In this document: positions 50,291 through 63,052 of the stretch, piece after piece
Position numbering within the stretch: the stretch's first letter is position 1
How the letters are laid out: each line of letters opens with the position of its first letter
Assembly: GCF_910592395.1 (NCBI RefSeq)
Contig: NC_088326.1
Span: 11,229,001-11,293,000 of the forward strand
Length of the DNA: 64,000 nt
Source of the DNA: Lineus longissimus
Taxonomy: Eukaryota > Nemertea > Pilidiophora > Heteronemertea > Lineidae
Direction of reading: 5' to 3'
Program-made: the position numbers and the translations under genes
The notes under the pieces: model-generated
The model's input: the letters and a program-made list of their open reading frames with translations, nothing else
Told to the model about the DNA's origin: nothing
Databases searched by the model: none

Positions 50291-53200
50291 TTCGATGCAG
50301 AGATTTCTGTTTCCGTAACCTCAGTGCAGTACATCCTTCAACCAATAAACCAACCCGAATAAAGGCGAGTCGTATTTCGCTTTTGCATATTTCTTGTTGA
50401 AATGAATGTCTGCCGTCTGCGGAATTGATCTTGACCTCATTGAAACGAGACTACGAACACTTCAATGATGTTTTCGCTACTCGTCTTGCCTCCGATACAC
50501 CTCCTCCAAAACCATATCCATGTACGCATTGTGTATTCGTAGATCAAAGAAAAAAACCAATATGGTTTTGATGATAATTTTTTTCACTTGTAGGTTTTCT
50601 CCCAATATTGCGGTATTTCCAGATAGATGTCGGGATTATATTCCATAAGTTGTGATGTATGGCTTTGTTGTGTGATTATTCTGAAACTTATATTGAGAGC
50701 GGGGAAAAAAGTGGAGTGGATCTTTCACGTAACTGGTCTAGGTCATGAAGGGGCCTACTCCACAAGTTGTTGCCGTTTAAAGAATTGATAGCGAACTATA
50801 GGTATTGGTTGTCTCACCAAATACCCCGAGCGTGGAGCTAAACGTTGAGCAGAATGTAGCCTGATCCAAGTGGTTATGGTTGTAACATTAAAATCTGCGC
50901 TGCAGCCAAAATGTAGCGCAATGCACTGGTAAGTTACATAGTAAATTATGTTGCGTTGCAACTAGCGTGTTTTAAGAATGGTCTGCAACATATACCAGCT
51001 TGTTTTGCAACACAAGAACAGTGGTCATCATCCAATTTGGATGGACCACTGGCCGTTCGTGTTGGCTCAGTGACCTGTCTTCGGCTCTGTTCACGGCACC
51101 GTTGGATTAGGTCTGTTGGTAAACAGTCACGACGAAGACAAAAAATGTCGTGAAGTATGCGGCAAACAAAAGAAGTGAAGCAGATGGTGCAATTTCTCAA
51201 GTATTCATCTGCTTTCGCACGCGTACGCCAGCAATCTGGGCGGTCGAAAAATCAGATAGGATCCTGCCATCTTGCCTGCGGGGAGATCACAATATTATAA
51301 AAACGATTTCCGTGCTCACACATTTTATCTTCAATTGTTGGTCTAGATAATGTAGGTGTTGATATATCAATAGGCACTTAACCGGGGGCGCTGGGCAACA
51401 ACCGTATTCCGACCCGCCTGTCGGCCATCTTTGATACACCTGATAGAATCGTGACATTCTGGTCCATACACAAACTACAGAGCTTGCGGGTCCAGCCACA
51501 AATATTTAAATAGCTGTCTCCAGGAAAGAAGATAAGGTCTCCCAGGGGTCCGGCCTTGCCCGTTGCTCGCTAGCCAGTCCGCTTTCTCGTTGAATAAAAT
51601 TCCGCGGGGCCATCTTCAAAGTATAACTGATAGCATCTTGACATCCTTGTCGCGATACAACCTACATCCCAAGGGACAGGCCACAATATTGCAAAAATGA
51701 TTTCCTCGCTAGTATATCTCCGATCTTTTGGTATAATCTGATTGACACGTGCGTTTGATCTCCCAAGTCTTCAGATTGAGTTCATGATTGATTGGTTTGG
51801 ATATGCGAGGCGGATTCATTTAGATGATTTGATCAGGATGTAGAAATTCTTTTGGGGTGGGATATAAGAGGGCTTGGCTTTTATATCGCACTGTGATCAG
51901 TCATGCGGAGAGTCCCGCGTGCTGGTTGTCGCTTCGTCTGGGAATCTTCGGTACTTTCTGCTGCGCCAACTCATGTTCGAGACATGTCGAGACGTCCGCC
52001 GTAGCCCATCAAAATAGGTTCGATCCGCTACGCTCCTTTTGCTAGGAACGAATTATCATTGGTCTATGTCCGCCGCAGCTAGATTTACGAGTTGTCTCTA
52101 GATTTAGCTGCGTTTTTTCTAAAAAAAGGTTTGTGCAAAAAGCGCACATCTACGCATGTTCTTGTTGATTTCGTCGACGAAGTCCAAATTTACTCTGTTT
52201 CTTGGTATACAACACCCGACTTGACAATCGGTAAAATTGAGTAAGATATCGCACACGTGTCGGTACAGCCAGCTATCTCTCATGACATAGTCAAATCAAG
52301 GAGTTTCGAGGGGGGTGTGGCCCGATTTGGTAACAAGTCCCTTCATTGGCGACAACTCGCAAAACTTGGCCCTCCTTGTCTGACTGGTGATGCCTGGTAG
52401 TCCAATCGACACCTACAACTTTCTCAATAGGCAGGTTTCGAAACCCCTACGAATGACGGACCTAGGACGAACTACGAAATTTTGCTGGCCGTGTCACCAA
52501 GTCCTGTGCAAGTTCATTTACGCGATAAGTTGAACGAAGAATTGGAACATTTGAAAAAAATTGCCGATAAAGACGTACTTCGTTTGTGTAGCTCTTCTCA
52601 TTGTTTGCGGAACCTGTCTATTGTGATATCAACTTACAGTTGTTGTCGTAACATATTGAGTTGCGGATAGATTGGTTCTTCGGAAATGTCAAGTAGCGAG
52701 GGAAATATTTGATTTTGGTGATTTGATTAGGTTGAAGAAAGCACTCTCTTCTGGAAGTGGGGATGGGACTTGGGTGTACTTCTTTATATTATTGTAGTGG
52801 TTGCAGCAGAAAAACATAAGAGTCTGTTTGTGACTTTATCGTCTATTATTTACCCCTTACCTCGCTCACATTCAACGGAATTAGGGCCGAGACCGAGCAG
52901 GCTTTGTTTAAGGACAACAAACCGTGCATTTGGTGAGGCCTGAATTCTTTTAACTGCCATTTTGAACTTTAAATCCTAAAGCAATTAGAGCTCACTTCAA
53001 AAAGTGAATGTCCATTCAAAATATGGGAGGCTGTTCACTAGAAAACTACATGTATTCATAACAGACTCCCATCCTTGAAGTAGGCATTCACTTTGTTTCG
53101 AAAAAGTTGTAAGTGCTATAGTATTTCAAGTTCTAGCCAAAACCGTGATGCAAATGGTGAACCCTTAAACGAATAACGCTTTTATTTGACCACAGTATGC

Positions 53201-53399
53201 ATATATCTTTCTTTATCGCGTTGCACGGGATCTCCTCCGGGATATAGCAAGCTAGTCGAACGACCAGGGGTCAGATGTGCCGGTCATGACGCAGAAGAAG
53301 CCAGATCTCTATCGGACTCCTTTGAGAGGGCACGAACTAGCAGAACGACAAGCGGAGTCCGGCATGTCAGCCATGCTTTCGTCAAAGTGAGAGCGTACC
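50291..53399. other. KCNQ intron, no gene seen
   Basis: Only a single relative of the 91 bp repeat (52890-52940) and a GGCGACAACTCGCAAAA word shared with 61325 were noticed. Confidence 0.4.
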
Positions 53400-54120
53400 G
53401 GTGTATAGAAGTCTGAATGACCTAGGATAGAATGATCGGGGAACAAAGGGATTCTTATCTGAGCTACATATATTGACGGTCATAGCCTCTATAGAACCAT
53501 ATACCATAATGCATCAGAATACAATAGGCCGGGACACTTTTTCCAGGGTGACATTTTCTACTTCCACATCGTTGTTAAGGTGCGAAATGTCCTAGGATAG
53601 AATGTCCGGAATGTCCGGGAACGTGCGAAATGTCCTATAGGATAGAATGTCCGGAATGTCCGGGAACGAAGGAATTACAGTATGCGCTTTGTTATCTTAG
53701 CTAATGACGGTTATAGTATCTACAGTACCTGATACGTGTACCATAATCCGCATGAATATCATAAAGCTGGGCACTTCTTCCATGGGGATATTTTCAATTT
53801 CTACACTGGCAACCTAACTGAAAGACCACCGGGGCCGGGTCAGAACCACCTTCTATACTTATAACCACATACAATAGTCTGTCAGAATACAATAGGTCTG
53901 GTCACTCTTTCGAGGGGAATATTTTCTACATCTCCACCGGCATCCAGACTGAAAGACCCCAGGGCCTAGGTCAGAACCACCTTTTATAATATAAAGAACC
54001 ACATACTATTAATCAGTCAACACAATAGGACCGGACACTTTCTCTTGGGGGATATTTTCAACTTCCACACCGACAACTTATCTGAAAGATCACAGGGACC
54101 CGAGTCAAACGTGCCATTCA
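53400..54120. repeat. 43 bp and about 125 bp tandem repeats
   Basis: 53575-53670 has two copies of GTGCGAAATGTCCTAGGATA then GAATGTCCGGAATGTCCGGG. Around it, about four diverged units contain CAATAGG-CCGG-CACTTT then GGGGATATTTTCTACTTCC and CTGAAAGACCACAGGG. A relative occurs on minus at 60355-60420. Confidence 0.65.
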
Positions 54121-54799
54121 TGACACCATAGAATGAAATCCCGCGAAGTCACGTTCATATAAGCTACCAAAATCCGCCCGAGACTTCCGGCAGCCCCCTG
54201 TTTCCCCAGCTCGTGACGAGGAAAGAAGTATTTCATTTTCGTTGACGGCTGCGGTGTCGATTTTAATCACCGCAAAGGATCTCTGAGCACGTTTACATCA
54301 CGTGACAGGGCTATCCAATCAGAAATGATGCTGCGCATGTCGTCACGTAAGAGCGGCGAACAAGTTGATAAGGTGAGAGATTTTAAAATTACTTGAAACT
54401 TACGTCAAAAAATTGAATTGACCCACTAATTCTTTTTACGACATTCTCGCAACATTTTTGCGACATGTTGGAAGACTAATCTTGCTTTGTGCATACTATT
54501 AAACATTTTTACAACAAGGTGCTGTAGTGCAAATGTTGTGAAAATGTTACCAGTGTACACTGGCCTTTAAGGCGGACGAAACCTATTGTCGTGACCATCA
54601 GCTGGAAAGCTCACGATGCGCATGTTTTGATGGTTCTAGCTAATGGTGAATTTCACTTTCTTAACAGTTTTCTCCAAAAGCTCGCCATTAAAAAAGTGGG
54701 ATCACCCTCCTCTCCACCACGCCACCAGCACTACCACCATCCCTCCGTTTTATTACTCTAGATCAACATGCTTTAGGAAAGTCTACAGAAACTGTCTGA

Positions 54800-55505
54800 A
54801 TACATCACCTGTCCTTTGATAGTGGAGATATTAGGTGATGTCGATAAACAAAACGTCCCCTGGAGACGTGTCGGCTCTTATTACTAACCTTAGTGTACAC
54901 TAGCTATACCGTCTGACAGTGGAGTCATGGCATTGTGTCAAAGGCTGACGGGTTTGCACTTACCAAAGAGGGTTTGGGGCGAGAATAGTACCGGTGCAAT
55001 CAAGGGCCCTAGAAGGATGCTTGGAGTGGAAGAGGCTGGCGAGAGGCTTGACTTGACGTGTTTACACTCTAACAACAAACCGACGAGAGGTGGCCTGTAT
55101 TTGCTGTCGGAGGGTCTATCCACGGTTGATGTAGAAATGGTCCTAAAAAGTATCTACGAAAATAAACAAAAAACGATCCGGGCGACCATGTCGGCTCTTA
55201 TTACTTAACCTTGCTCTACGTAAAGTCATTACCTTCTGACAGTGGAGTCATGACATTCTGTCAAAGACTGTCGGGGTGGGTGTAGGGGGTACTTATCAAA
55301 GAGGGGTTTGCGGCGGGAATAGTACTGGTGTAATGAAGGGCTCTAAAAAGATGCTTAGAACGGAGATGCTGGTGAGAGGTTTGAGTCGAACTACTTTTAA
55401 AGGTGTTTACATCCTAACGACAAAGCAATGAGCGTAGGCTTTGGGTCATGCCACGGTTGATGTGGAAATGATCCGCCAAAGTATAAACAAAAAATCGGCT
55501 ACGGT
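54800..55505. repeat. 320 bp satellite, two full units and one partial
   Basis: Units begin TCGGCTCTTATTAC at about 54869 and 55191, share CTGACAGTGGAGTCATG, CAAAGAGGGTTT and CCACGGTTGATGT, and the tail of an earlier unit precedes them. A 93-codon open frame inside the first unit is broken in the second. Confidence 0.7.
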
Positions 55506-55974
55506 GTGGAGTAAAAATATTACTTAGTGTACTATATAAACCACTGCATGTAATGTACAAACAAGTTCGATGATCCCTGAAGTGAACAAAACCATTTCAC
55601 CATATGTTAGCCAAGCTCGCCTGTACATCAATGAATATGATACAATGTAAAATGCACTAATAATACCATTCACATTCATTTGAACCAAACATAATGGAAA
55701 TCAAATTGATCAAATTCATGTGCAACCTGTCATCGATTGAACTAGATTTACGATACCCAAACATTGAATCATTTGCGCTATTATAAGGACGGCGCTAACC
55801 TGGATGACTTTTTTATGATTACACCGAAAGGTTGGAGGTGGTTGGTGTTGTTATCAAACTATTCCTAGGGGAAACAGAACAATTGCTTAGATTTATACTT
55901 TTATCGGACTTATGTGCTATTGGAGCGAACTCAAAAAAACGTAATCACTGTTAATACTACATGTAACTTCCTAT

Positions 55975-56185
55975 TACTAACTTCGAAATGCTCTGACTTT
56001 GATATTCGATTCCCGTCCGGAATTTTGTTACTAAACTCAAAAGTCTTTTACTAACTTCGAAATTGTATTGGCTAACTTCGAAATTGTATTGACTAACTTC
56101 GAAATTGTATTGACTAACTTTGACATTGCATTACTAACTTCGAAATTCTACATATTACTAACTTCGAATTTTCTGTTCGAAGTTT
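55975..56185. repeat. 22 bp minisatellite ACTAACTTCGAAATTGTATTG
   Basis: About nine units, each with a palindromic TTCGAA core, the middle three nearly identical. Confidence 0.8.
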
Positions 56186-56239
56186 CAAAAATTCTCTTGC
56201 TAGCTGCGGAATTCTGTGACTAACTTGGTAAACTGTACA

Positions 56240-58205
56240 AGGAACTTTCAAGCGATGCAGACAATTGCGAGGGTTTAAGTTGGACTTTGTTAAAAGTCCC
56301 ACTATTGGTCGTGGCTAATATGCAATTGCGAAAGCTTTCAGTTGTTGATGGCTAAAAAACCCACCACACAGATTCGCCATCGGCCTTGGCGTCGCCCGCT
56401 TTGTAAACATCGCTATCGTCTGCCGACGATGTAATCATATTTCAATTTCGTCTGTTCAGGCCATAACAAATCGTTGATGATTGGGTGTCTCCCACAAGGC
56501 GAGTCTAACACCCCTGGCACACACTCAACAGTAATCACACTGGATGGGCAAACTGTTATGAATGACCTCCGAGGATATACATTGATTTCCTTCAGTACAT
56601 TCCCTGGCCTTGGCAACGGAATCCGCCATGGATAGAGCCACTATCAGTGGCAATGCGCCCAGCTGTAACAACACCTCACCGATACATTTCCATTTTTCTT
56701 CTTTCAGTAGAAATCGCGATTCACGATTTAACATTGCTGCAACAAATATAGGTTACTTGTTATGTCATTACGAACTAATGAAATACAAATACTCATTTTT
56801 TGCTCCTGGCCAGTAATCGTATTGATTGATTGAAGTCGATATTGCATAAACTTGATTTTTCTGCAGATTTACAAACTTTTGTGATATGTTGTTTTTATTG
56901 CGGCGCAGTGCTTTGTGGGTAAACATGGCGGTCTAACTGTACGTTGCAGTTATGAAATAAGACCAATAACTATTTCAAGGATCCATTTTTGACGACGTTA
57001 TCAAACCACTTTGTTTTATTTCATTCCCTCTTTTAGAAACACCCGTTTCAACATGGCCGTCAAAAATGGATCTTCCGGTTATTTCTTATTTGCTTGTTTT
57101 TATGTTTAGCCAGCTGACTGCTTCCTTGGAAATTTCCTCAGGGAGTACAATAACATAATGAGTTATTTTCTGCTTGCTTTGTGTCAACTTAGCACCACGG
57201 ACTGTTTACAGATGTTCGTGTTGACACCTACAGTATCCATACAAAAGCATGAAGGGGCCCATTTTCTTCCGTGCTGTTTACCCAACATGCTACCGATAGC
57301 GCTGACGTCTGATCGCTGCGCTATTCAATCAATGCGCGATCAACCAGTAACAGAATGGTAGGAGATTTTCATGTCCTGCGGCGCTGTGTTGATAGCCTTT
57401 TAAGTATCTTTGCCATGTTCGTGTCATTTTCTGTCAGATGCAATGGCTAGTATATGTTGATGGCGATCTCTGCGCGCACTGGGATGGGGTGGGTCTTGCA
57501 TCATTGGGAAGCGTGACTACTTTGTTTTGATGTATTGTCAGCTAGGAGAGACTCCTATCGGCGATTTATTAATCTGACAAGACTTTGGGACATGATCAAG
57601 GGAATGCTCTGAGATATCTATTTCATCACTACACAAGAATTTCTGTTGACACAAATTGTTCGCGCCTACTCATCCAGCTACTCACGAAAAAAATCACATT
57701 TTTTGTATCATTCACTACGAACTTTCGTCTGGTTTTTCCAATACAAAAATAAATTTTCGTGATTTAATTTTCGCACATCGATGTTACTCGCGAAATTCGA
57801 AAAAAAGCTCGCGAAAATTTGGTGGTTTACAAACCCTCGACGATATGTTGAAGCAGGAGGATCGTTGCAATAAAAGCAATTGCTTGTTATGAGGAAAATC
57901 TCAACTATAACACCTGGTATCATTTTGGCTCCTTCACAACGCGCATGCTCAGTCTTTGTTGTCACAAGTTGCCATGGCAACCGAGGATTGGTCTCGTCTC
58001 TGATCCTGTGCCTTGTAATTGAAATTAAACAAGCTGATAAAACGCTTGAATCGAATCATCATTATCGGAAACTGTTCGAAGTTTCCGTGTCTTGGTGATC
58101 AAAACACGTCCGGCTCTTTGAGGTAAATTATTGAAAAAAGTGTTTTAGGTAATTTGTAGAAACTTTTACCAAGTACTTATCTTGGCTACTTGTAGCTATC
58201 GAAGC
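56240..58205. other. KCNQ intron, no gene seen
   Basis: No repeat or exon recognised. Confidence 0.35.
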
Positions 58206-58207
58206 TA

Positions 58208-58544
58208 CAGAAACGCCTCTCTATTACGGACACCCTTGGGACTGTCACATGCTGCCCTTAATTGAGAAGTGTCCTGATTACAGAGGTCAAATTCAATGGA
58301 ATGGAAGCAAACATGCCAAATGTGGTGTCCTAAGAAAGACGTGTATAGTACCCCCAGGTATATGGCACGGCTTAACCCGCCAGCCATGAGGGAATTCCTT
58401 TATGGCCCAGTGGTTGGCGCGTTGGCCCCAGGGTGGAAGTTAAGCAACGTTGAGCGTGGTCAATCTTTGGATCGGTGACCGGCGCGTAAAATACAAGACG
58501 GTGCCCTTTTTGTAGAGAGATGTCCATTTAGGGAGATTCAGCTG
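58208..58544. mobile_element. pogo/Tc1-type MITE split by the 154 bp element
   Basis: Starts CAGAAACGCCTCTCTATTAC after TA and ends GGGAGATTCAGCTG before TA (58545-58546). The inner 154 bp at 58342-58495 is the 5S-like insertion with its AGACG duplication. Confidence 0.75.
58342..58495 (+). mobile_element. 154 bp 5S-rRNA-like TG...CA element, copy 3
   Basis: Five differences from copy 1 and again exactly 154 bp, with perfect 5 bp flanking repeats AGACG (58337-58341 and 58496-58500). It is inserted into a pogo/Tc1-type MITE (58208-58544), whose two halves resume on either side. The 5S-like boxes lie at about 58436-58485. Confidence 0.8.
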
Positions 58545-58546
58545 TA

Positions 58547-61500
58547 CTTTCGACTCTGTCAGTCAATGTCAGTCTCCTAGGATCGTTGTGAATAGCAACG
58601 ATAGCAAGATTTCAGGGAAAGCTACATGGATTTTTATCGGTTTTGGCGGAGATAGCTGCATTGAATCAAGGTTTCTTGACGCGACCTCAAACAATTGGGC
58701 CATTCTCCATAGCAAACATAGTATTCACCTATATGATAAGCAAGCATTTTCTCTCTGCCAGTGTTAGCCTCCATGTTGTATTAGTCAATGTGCATCATAC
58801 TAGTACATTGCAATCGTGCTGTGTAATCGGATTAAAAACAGCCGCGACCACAGATAGATTCGTACTCACTTTTGGGGATAAAATTACAAAAACTCATGTT
58901 GTCTAAAATAAAACAGTTCTGCCAAAGTGTTTCAATGTATCAATTTAACCATCGTAAACTTTTCCTTGACTCGAGGCCCGATAGGTCTTATGGTAATGAA
59001 ATGGCCTAATTGAGGCCATTCGAAGGCAATGGCCTATTCAAGCAGGGAGAGAACGACGTCATCAATAAAAAGAGTTCCGATTCTGCGCAAGGAGAATGGG
59101 CATCAAAAATAATTGCTTCCATTAGTGCGTCCTCCGCCCCCAATAACTCATATTTTGATACATATTGCGGCACGGGATAAGCGGCTTGCTCGGTAACAGA
59201 TGTAGCCGATGATTTGTAGCCGCAGTCATCGATCAGAATAATAGTTCTACTTGGCATTAAGCTACTTTTGCGACAGGTAGCTATAGTATGCAAGCGCGGC
59301 TAAACATGGATTTGCGGATAAATCTGTAAAGGTCAGAGGTCGAAAGAAGATGAACGATTGATATGCTGATATTTGTTATCATCTGAAGGACATAATGGAA
59401 ATCCAAGTTTCAGTCCTTTCGTTGCATTCGCCAATATCCGACATCAAAATTGCCCGAAACTATAATCCCAATTAAGTGCTGTTCGATTGCCTAATTGCAA
59501 ATGTTCGCGCCGGGAATGCAGAATTCGGCACTTGTGATTGGACTATACCACCGGAAGTAACTCCAAGTTTATCTTCCGGAAATCCTGAACGATCGCGTTA
59601 ACTGTAAAGCGAGGTGTCCTTTTCAAGAGGAACATTTTCGACTGCTCACCAGTGTAGCATCTGCGGCTGTCTCTATATTTCATCATTTTCATACAATATA
59701 CAGCTGAAGAAAAATATTCCTGTGCTTTAATACAATAGAGAGTTAGAGAAACCGTATTTCAGTGTTTCCATACAATAGGCAGCTAGAGAGACCAGAAGGG
59801 AGAAACAGAGAAGAAAGTGTCAGGTCTTGAGCGTTCTCAAACATTCAGGGGAAACACTCAGAAAAGAGAACAGTGATAAAACGTTACACCGAGTTTTTTC
59901 GATATCGTTTTTCTCTTAATGTGGGGCGTTCCTTGTCCGTGACCACCTCGGCGCTTCTGGTGATTACATATGGCGTAATAAAATTAGCTGCACTTTGAGT
60001 AATGCAGCGTTAGCCAATCACGTATTTTAAAACATTAGCTGCAGTAATTATTACATGGAACTATTTTGCTCCTCCGGCCGTCGTGAAAATCACCTCCGGA
60101 GTGATTAGCGCGCGGAATAATTGAAGAACAGAACGGGAATATTAGGACTGCCAGCACTAATTGTATCTAACCAATCACGCAACGACGACAAAAAACGCAA
60201 TTCTGCACTTACTTTTTAATCGGAAATGCTATTTCTGGATTGTCTCGTAATTACCGGCCAAATGCTGACGGTCACGGACGACACCGCCATTTTATTAGTT
60301 GTCATGGCAACTGATTGGAGCAGTGATAAAAAGGTGACTCCGCACTTTGTGGGGATTATGTTGTGCCGGTGTAAAAGTAGAAAATGTCTCCCTTGAAAAA
60401 GTGTCTGGCCCTTTTGCATTCTGACGGATTGTGGTCAGGCCATCACCGGTAATAACTAGCTCAGAGATTAAAGCGCATAATACAAGCCTTTGTTATCCAT
60501 ACATTCTATTATTAAGGACATTTCATCTTCTTCCCCGGATATACGTTTTTGAGTGTTTACCTTCATTTGTTTGGTAACGCTATGAGATAGATTGACGCGT
60601 TTTTCTGTGTTTACCCTATTGAGAAGTCATGGTCTCACTAGCTGTCTACTGATTAGAAACACTGAAATCTGGGGAACAGCAATGCGGGAGCTGGAGCTCG
60701 GCGGTCGCGCTGATGCTTCTGCTGCGCCACACCGACAGCCCCAAATTATTCGCGGAGAGCATCTTTTCAACTTGACAAGTCGGCAAAAGTTCCCTGTTTG
60801 GCGAGTTGTCGCCAATTTGGGCGTTCGGGCGACAACCCCCTTGAAACTCACCGATTCTATTTCGTGATGGAGAATGTGAACAACATTTCACACATGCACA
60901 TTACAAACAAATGTGCGATATCTCGCTAAAGTTTACTGATTGTCAAGTGCTGATAAACCAATAGCATTCCGCGAAGTTACTATTTATAGCTCACAAGGTC
61001 ATTTGCATAAGATATTGATGACGTTTTAGTCACGTGACAGTCGGACATCGACACTTATTTCTACGCATTTGAGCTTATTTTAAAGTAAATTATCTTTGAC
61101 CCTGCATTGTTTTTAGCATGAATGATACCATAGAGTCAGAGAGAGAAATATTCAGAACAATTATGTAGTATTTCCAACACTCGGACATGTGCCAGATTGA
61201 ATCTAACTGCCCTAGTTAGAAAGCCTGAATCCATTACGAAACCGCATGTTTGTCCGACATTGCCTGTAATTCAGCGATGGGGAAATAGAGGGCAGCAGCT
61301 GCAGTGACCTCATTATCGCGGAATGCTATTGGCGACAATTCGCAAAAGGGAGACCCTATAGCCTGACTGGTGACTGATTTTCTGCTTTTCCTTTCTGTGT
61401 ATACAATGCTAACCTGCATAGCAAAGCATACGGATGAAAGTGTGGTCGAAATCAAATCACGGCCTCGCTGATATGGTTTGTATCGGGAAAACTGACCCGC

Positions 61501-62090
61501 TTGTAGTAGTCTCGGAGTAGCTGAGGAGATAACTGGCGAATGTAGCCAGGTTACGAGGCAAACGATCTTATTTACATAAGATTGGCCTTGCGGGTGTGTT
61601 TAGCGGGAAGAGATGATTTGAGTTGTGCAGATGGATTGCTGTACAACAGTTGAGTGGTTGGAACTCCCGGACAATACTACAATAAGGTCGATCGTTGAAG
61701 TACGTGAAGTATCCATTTACCCCACCAACATGGCCAATGCTACAGGGCGGTCTTAAAGAGGTGATTTTAGCCGGATTTTAGAGATTGACCAGCCAGACTA
61801 CACCGTCAGTTCGGCTTCATTGACGTGGAGTCTCAATCAGTGAGGAGACTTCTTCTAATTCCCTAGCTTACGCTGGCGACGGGTGAGGCGACCAGCCATT
61901 GACGAACACAGCGTAGCGGATGAGTCCCTTGGCAATAACGGCAGCCGTTGCCTCTGCGACCTTAATTGAAAAGAGTAGATTGACCATCCAGGGTTGATTT
62001 TTGCGCGGTGGCTAGTATTGTGAAGGATCAGCATGGCAAATGAACAAGCTGATCTGGAACTACGTGATATACAGTGATTTCACAACGTTG
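58547..62090. other. KCNQ intron, no gene seen
   Basis: 60355-60420 carries a minus-strand copy of the 53.5-54.1 kb repeat. GCGGAATGCTATTGG and GGCGACAATTCGCAAAA words recur between 60780 and 61350. Confidence 0.35.
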
Positions 62091-62094
62091 GAAG

Positions 62095-62330
62095 CAAATG
62101 CTTCAACCAGAAACAGTATTTGCTGAAAGTAAAAGATCATGCTTGTTTTCGTATGAATAAAATGGACCTTTCACTACAATTGCTTTGCTAAAAATCATCA
62201 AGCAAATACTTTGACCTGAAGCAAAAACTCACATTTCCTAGCATTTGCTGCAGTTTAATTCATACGAGTAAAAGCAAATGCTTCAAAATCGGCAGAGACA
62301 GCAAATGCTCATTTTTATTCACATGGCCCC
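62095..62330. repeat. AGCAAATGC-rich diverged repeat
   Basis: AGCAAATGCTTC, AGCAAATACTTTG and TAGCATTTGCTGC recur in both orientations, with CATATGAATAAA-like words, recalling the arms of the 118 bp MITE at 27403-27520. Confidence 0.5.
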
Positions 62331-62837
62331 ATTTATTTTTTTCTCAACAGTCTTCAGATGAAAGTCTTTACAGGACTTTACAAATGCTTATATTGTAGAG
62401 GCAAATTTACAGTGGGGCCGAGTTTCTCCCTCGGATGCGTACACCCTACTTGGATTGCCCCTACAAAAAGTTTGTACACGAACTTCGTTCTAAAAATTGC
62501 TGATGTTTTCCCTGGCAGTTCTAGAGCACTTTCCAACACCTCCCGTTTGATTTCGAACTTTAATCATTTTTTATATTGGTCCATTAATGATTAACATGTA
62601 CCTGACAGGTACATCTATCCACTTCCCCGGGCGAAATTTCCCAATTAAAAATTGTTATAAAGTGAACAACGTCATTGCTTCAAGCACCTGACCGAGTTAA
62701 TGGGTATCACAATGCTTAGGTGTGCATGCATGCGGAAATTGTAGAAAATTGCTCTCGAGTATAAAAAATTGTACAAATTTTTTTGTCAGTGCTACAAGTA
62801 GTATATGCCTCGCCAATTGATCGTTCAAAGCAGCGCA

Positions 62838-63052
62838 CTATAATCGGCTTCATAAGTAAATGTCACTATCTTTTTGGGCTCTTTTTTTCTTTAAAATCAA
62901 AAAAATATACATTTTGGGCTGTAGTGCGAAAACTACTGGACCGATTCCTTCAAAGTAAGTTTTTTCTTAAATCAAATTTTGAGACTCAACACATTTTCCA
63001 GGTTAAAGTTTTGAAAAATGACAGTGACATTTACTTCTGAAGCCGACTATAG
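62838..63052. mobile_element. 215 bp TIR MITE
   Basis: The left arm CTATAATCGGCTTCATAAG then TAAATGTCACT is mirrored by AGTGACATTTACTTCTGAAG then CCGACTATAG at the right. Arms are about 30 bp and the ends lie in TA context. Confidence 0.75.

Noticed and set aside
54927-55208. 93-codon plus open frame
   Set aside because: It lies inside the first 320 bp satellite unit, and the second unit does not preserve the frame.
62340-62600. Possible KCNQ exon 2 after TTTCTCAACAG at 62350
   Set aside because: The polypyrimidine/AG is good, but the following frames do not read a KCNQ S1 segment.
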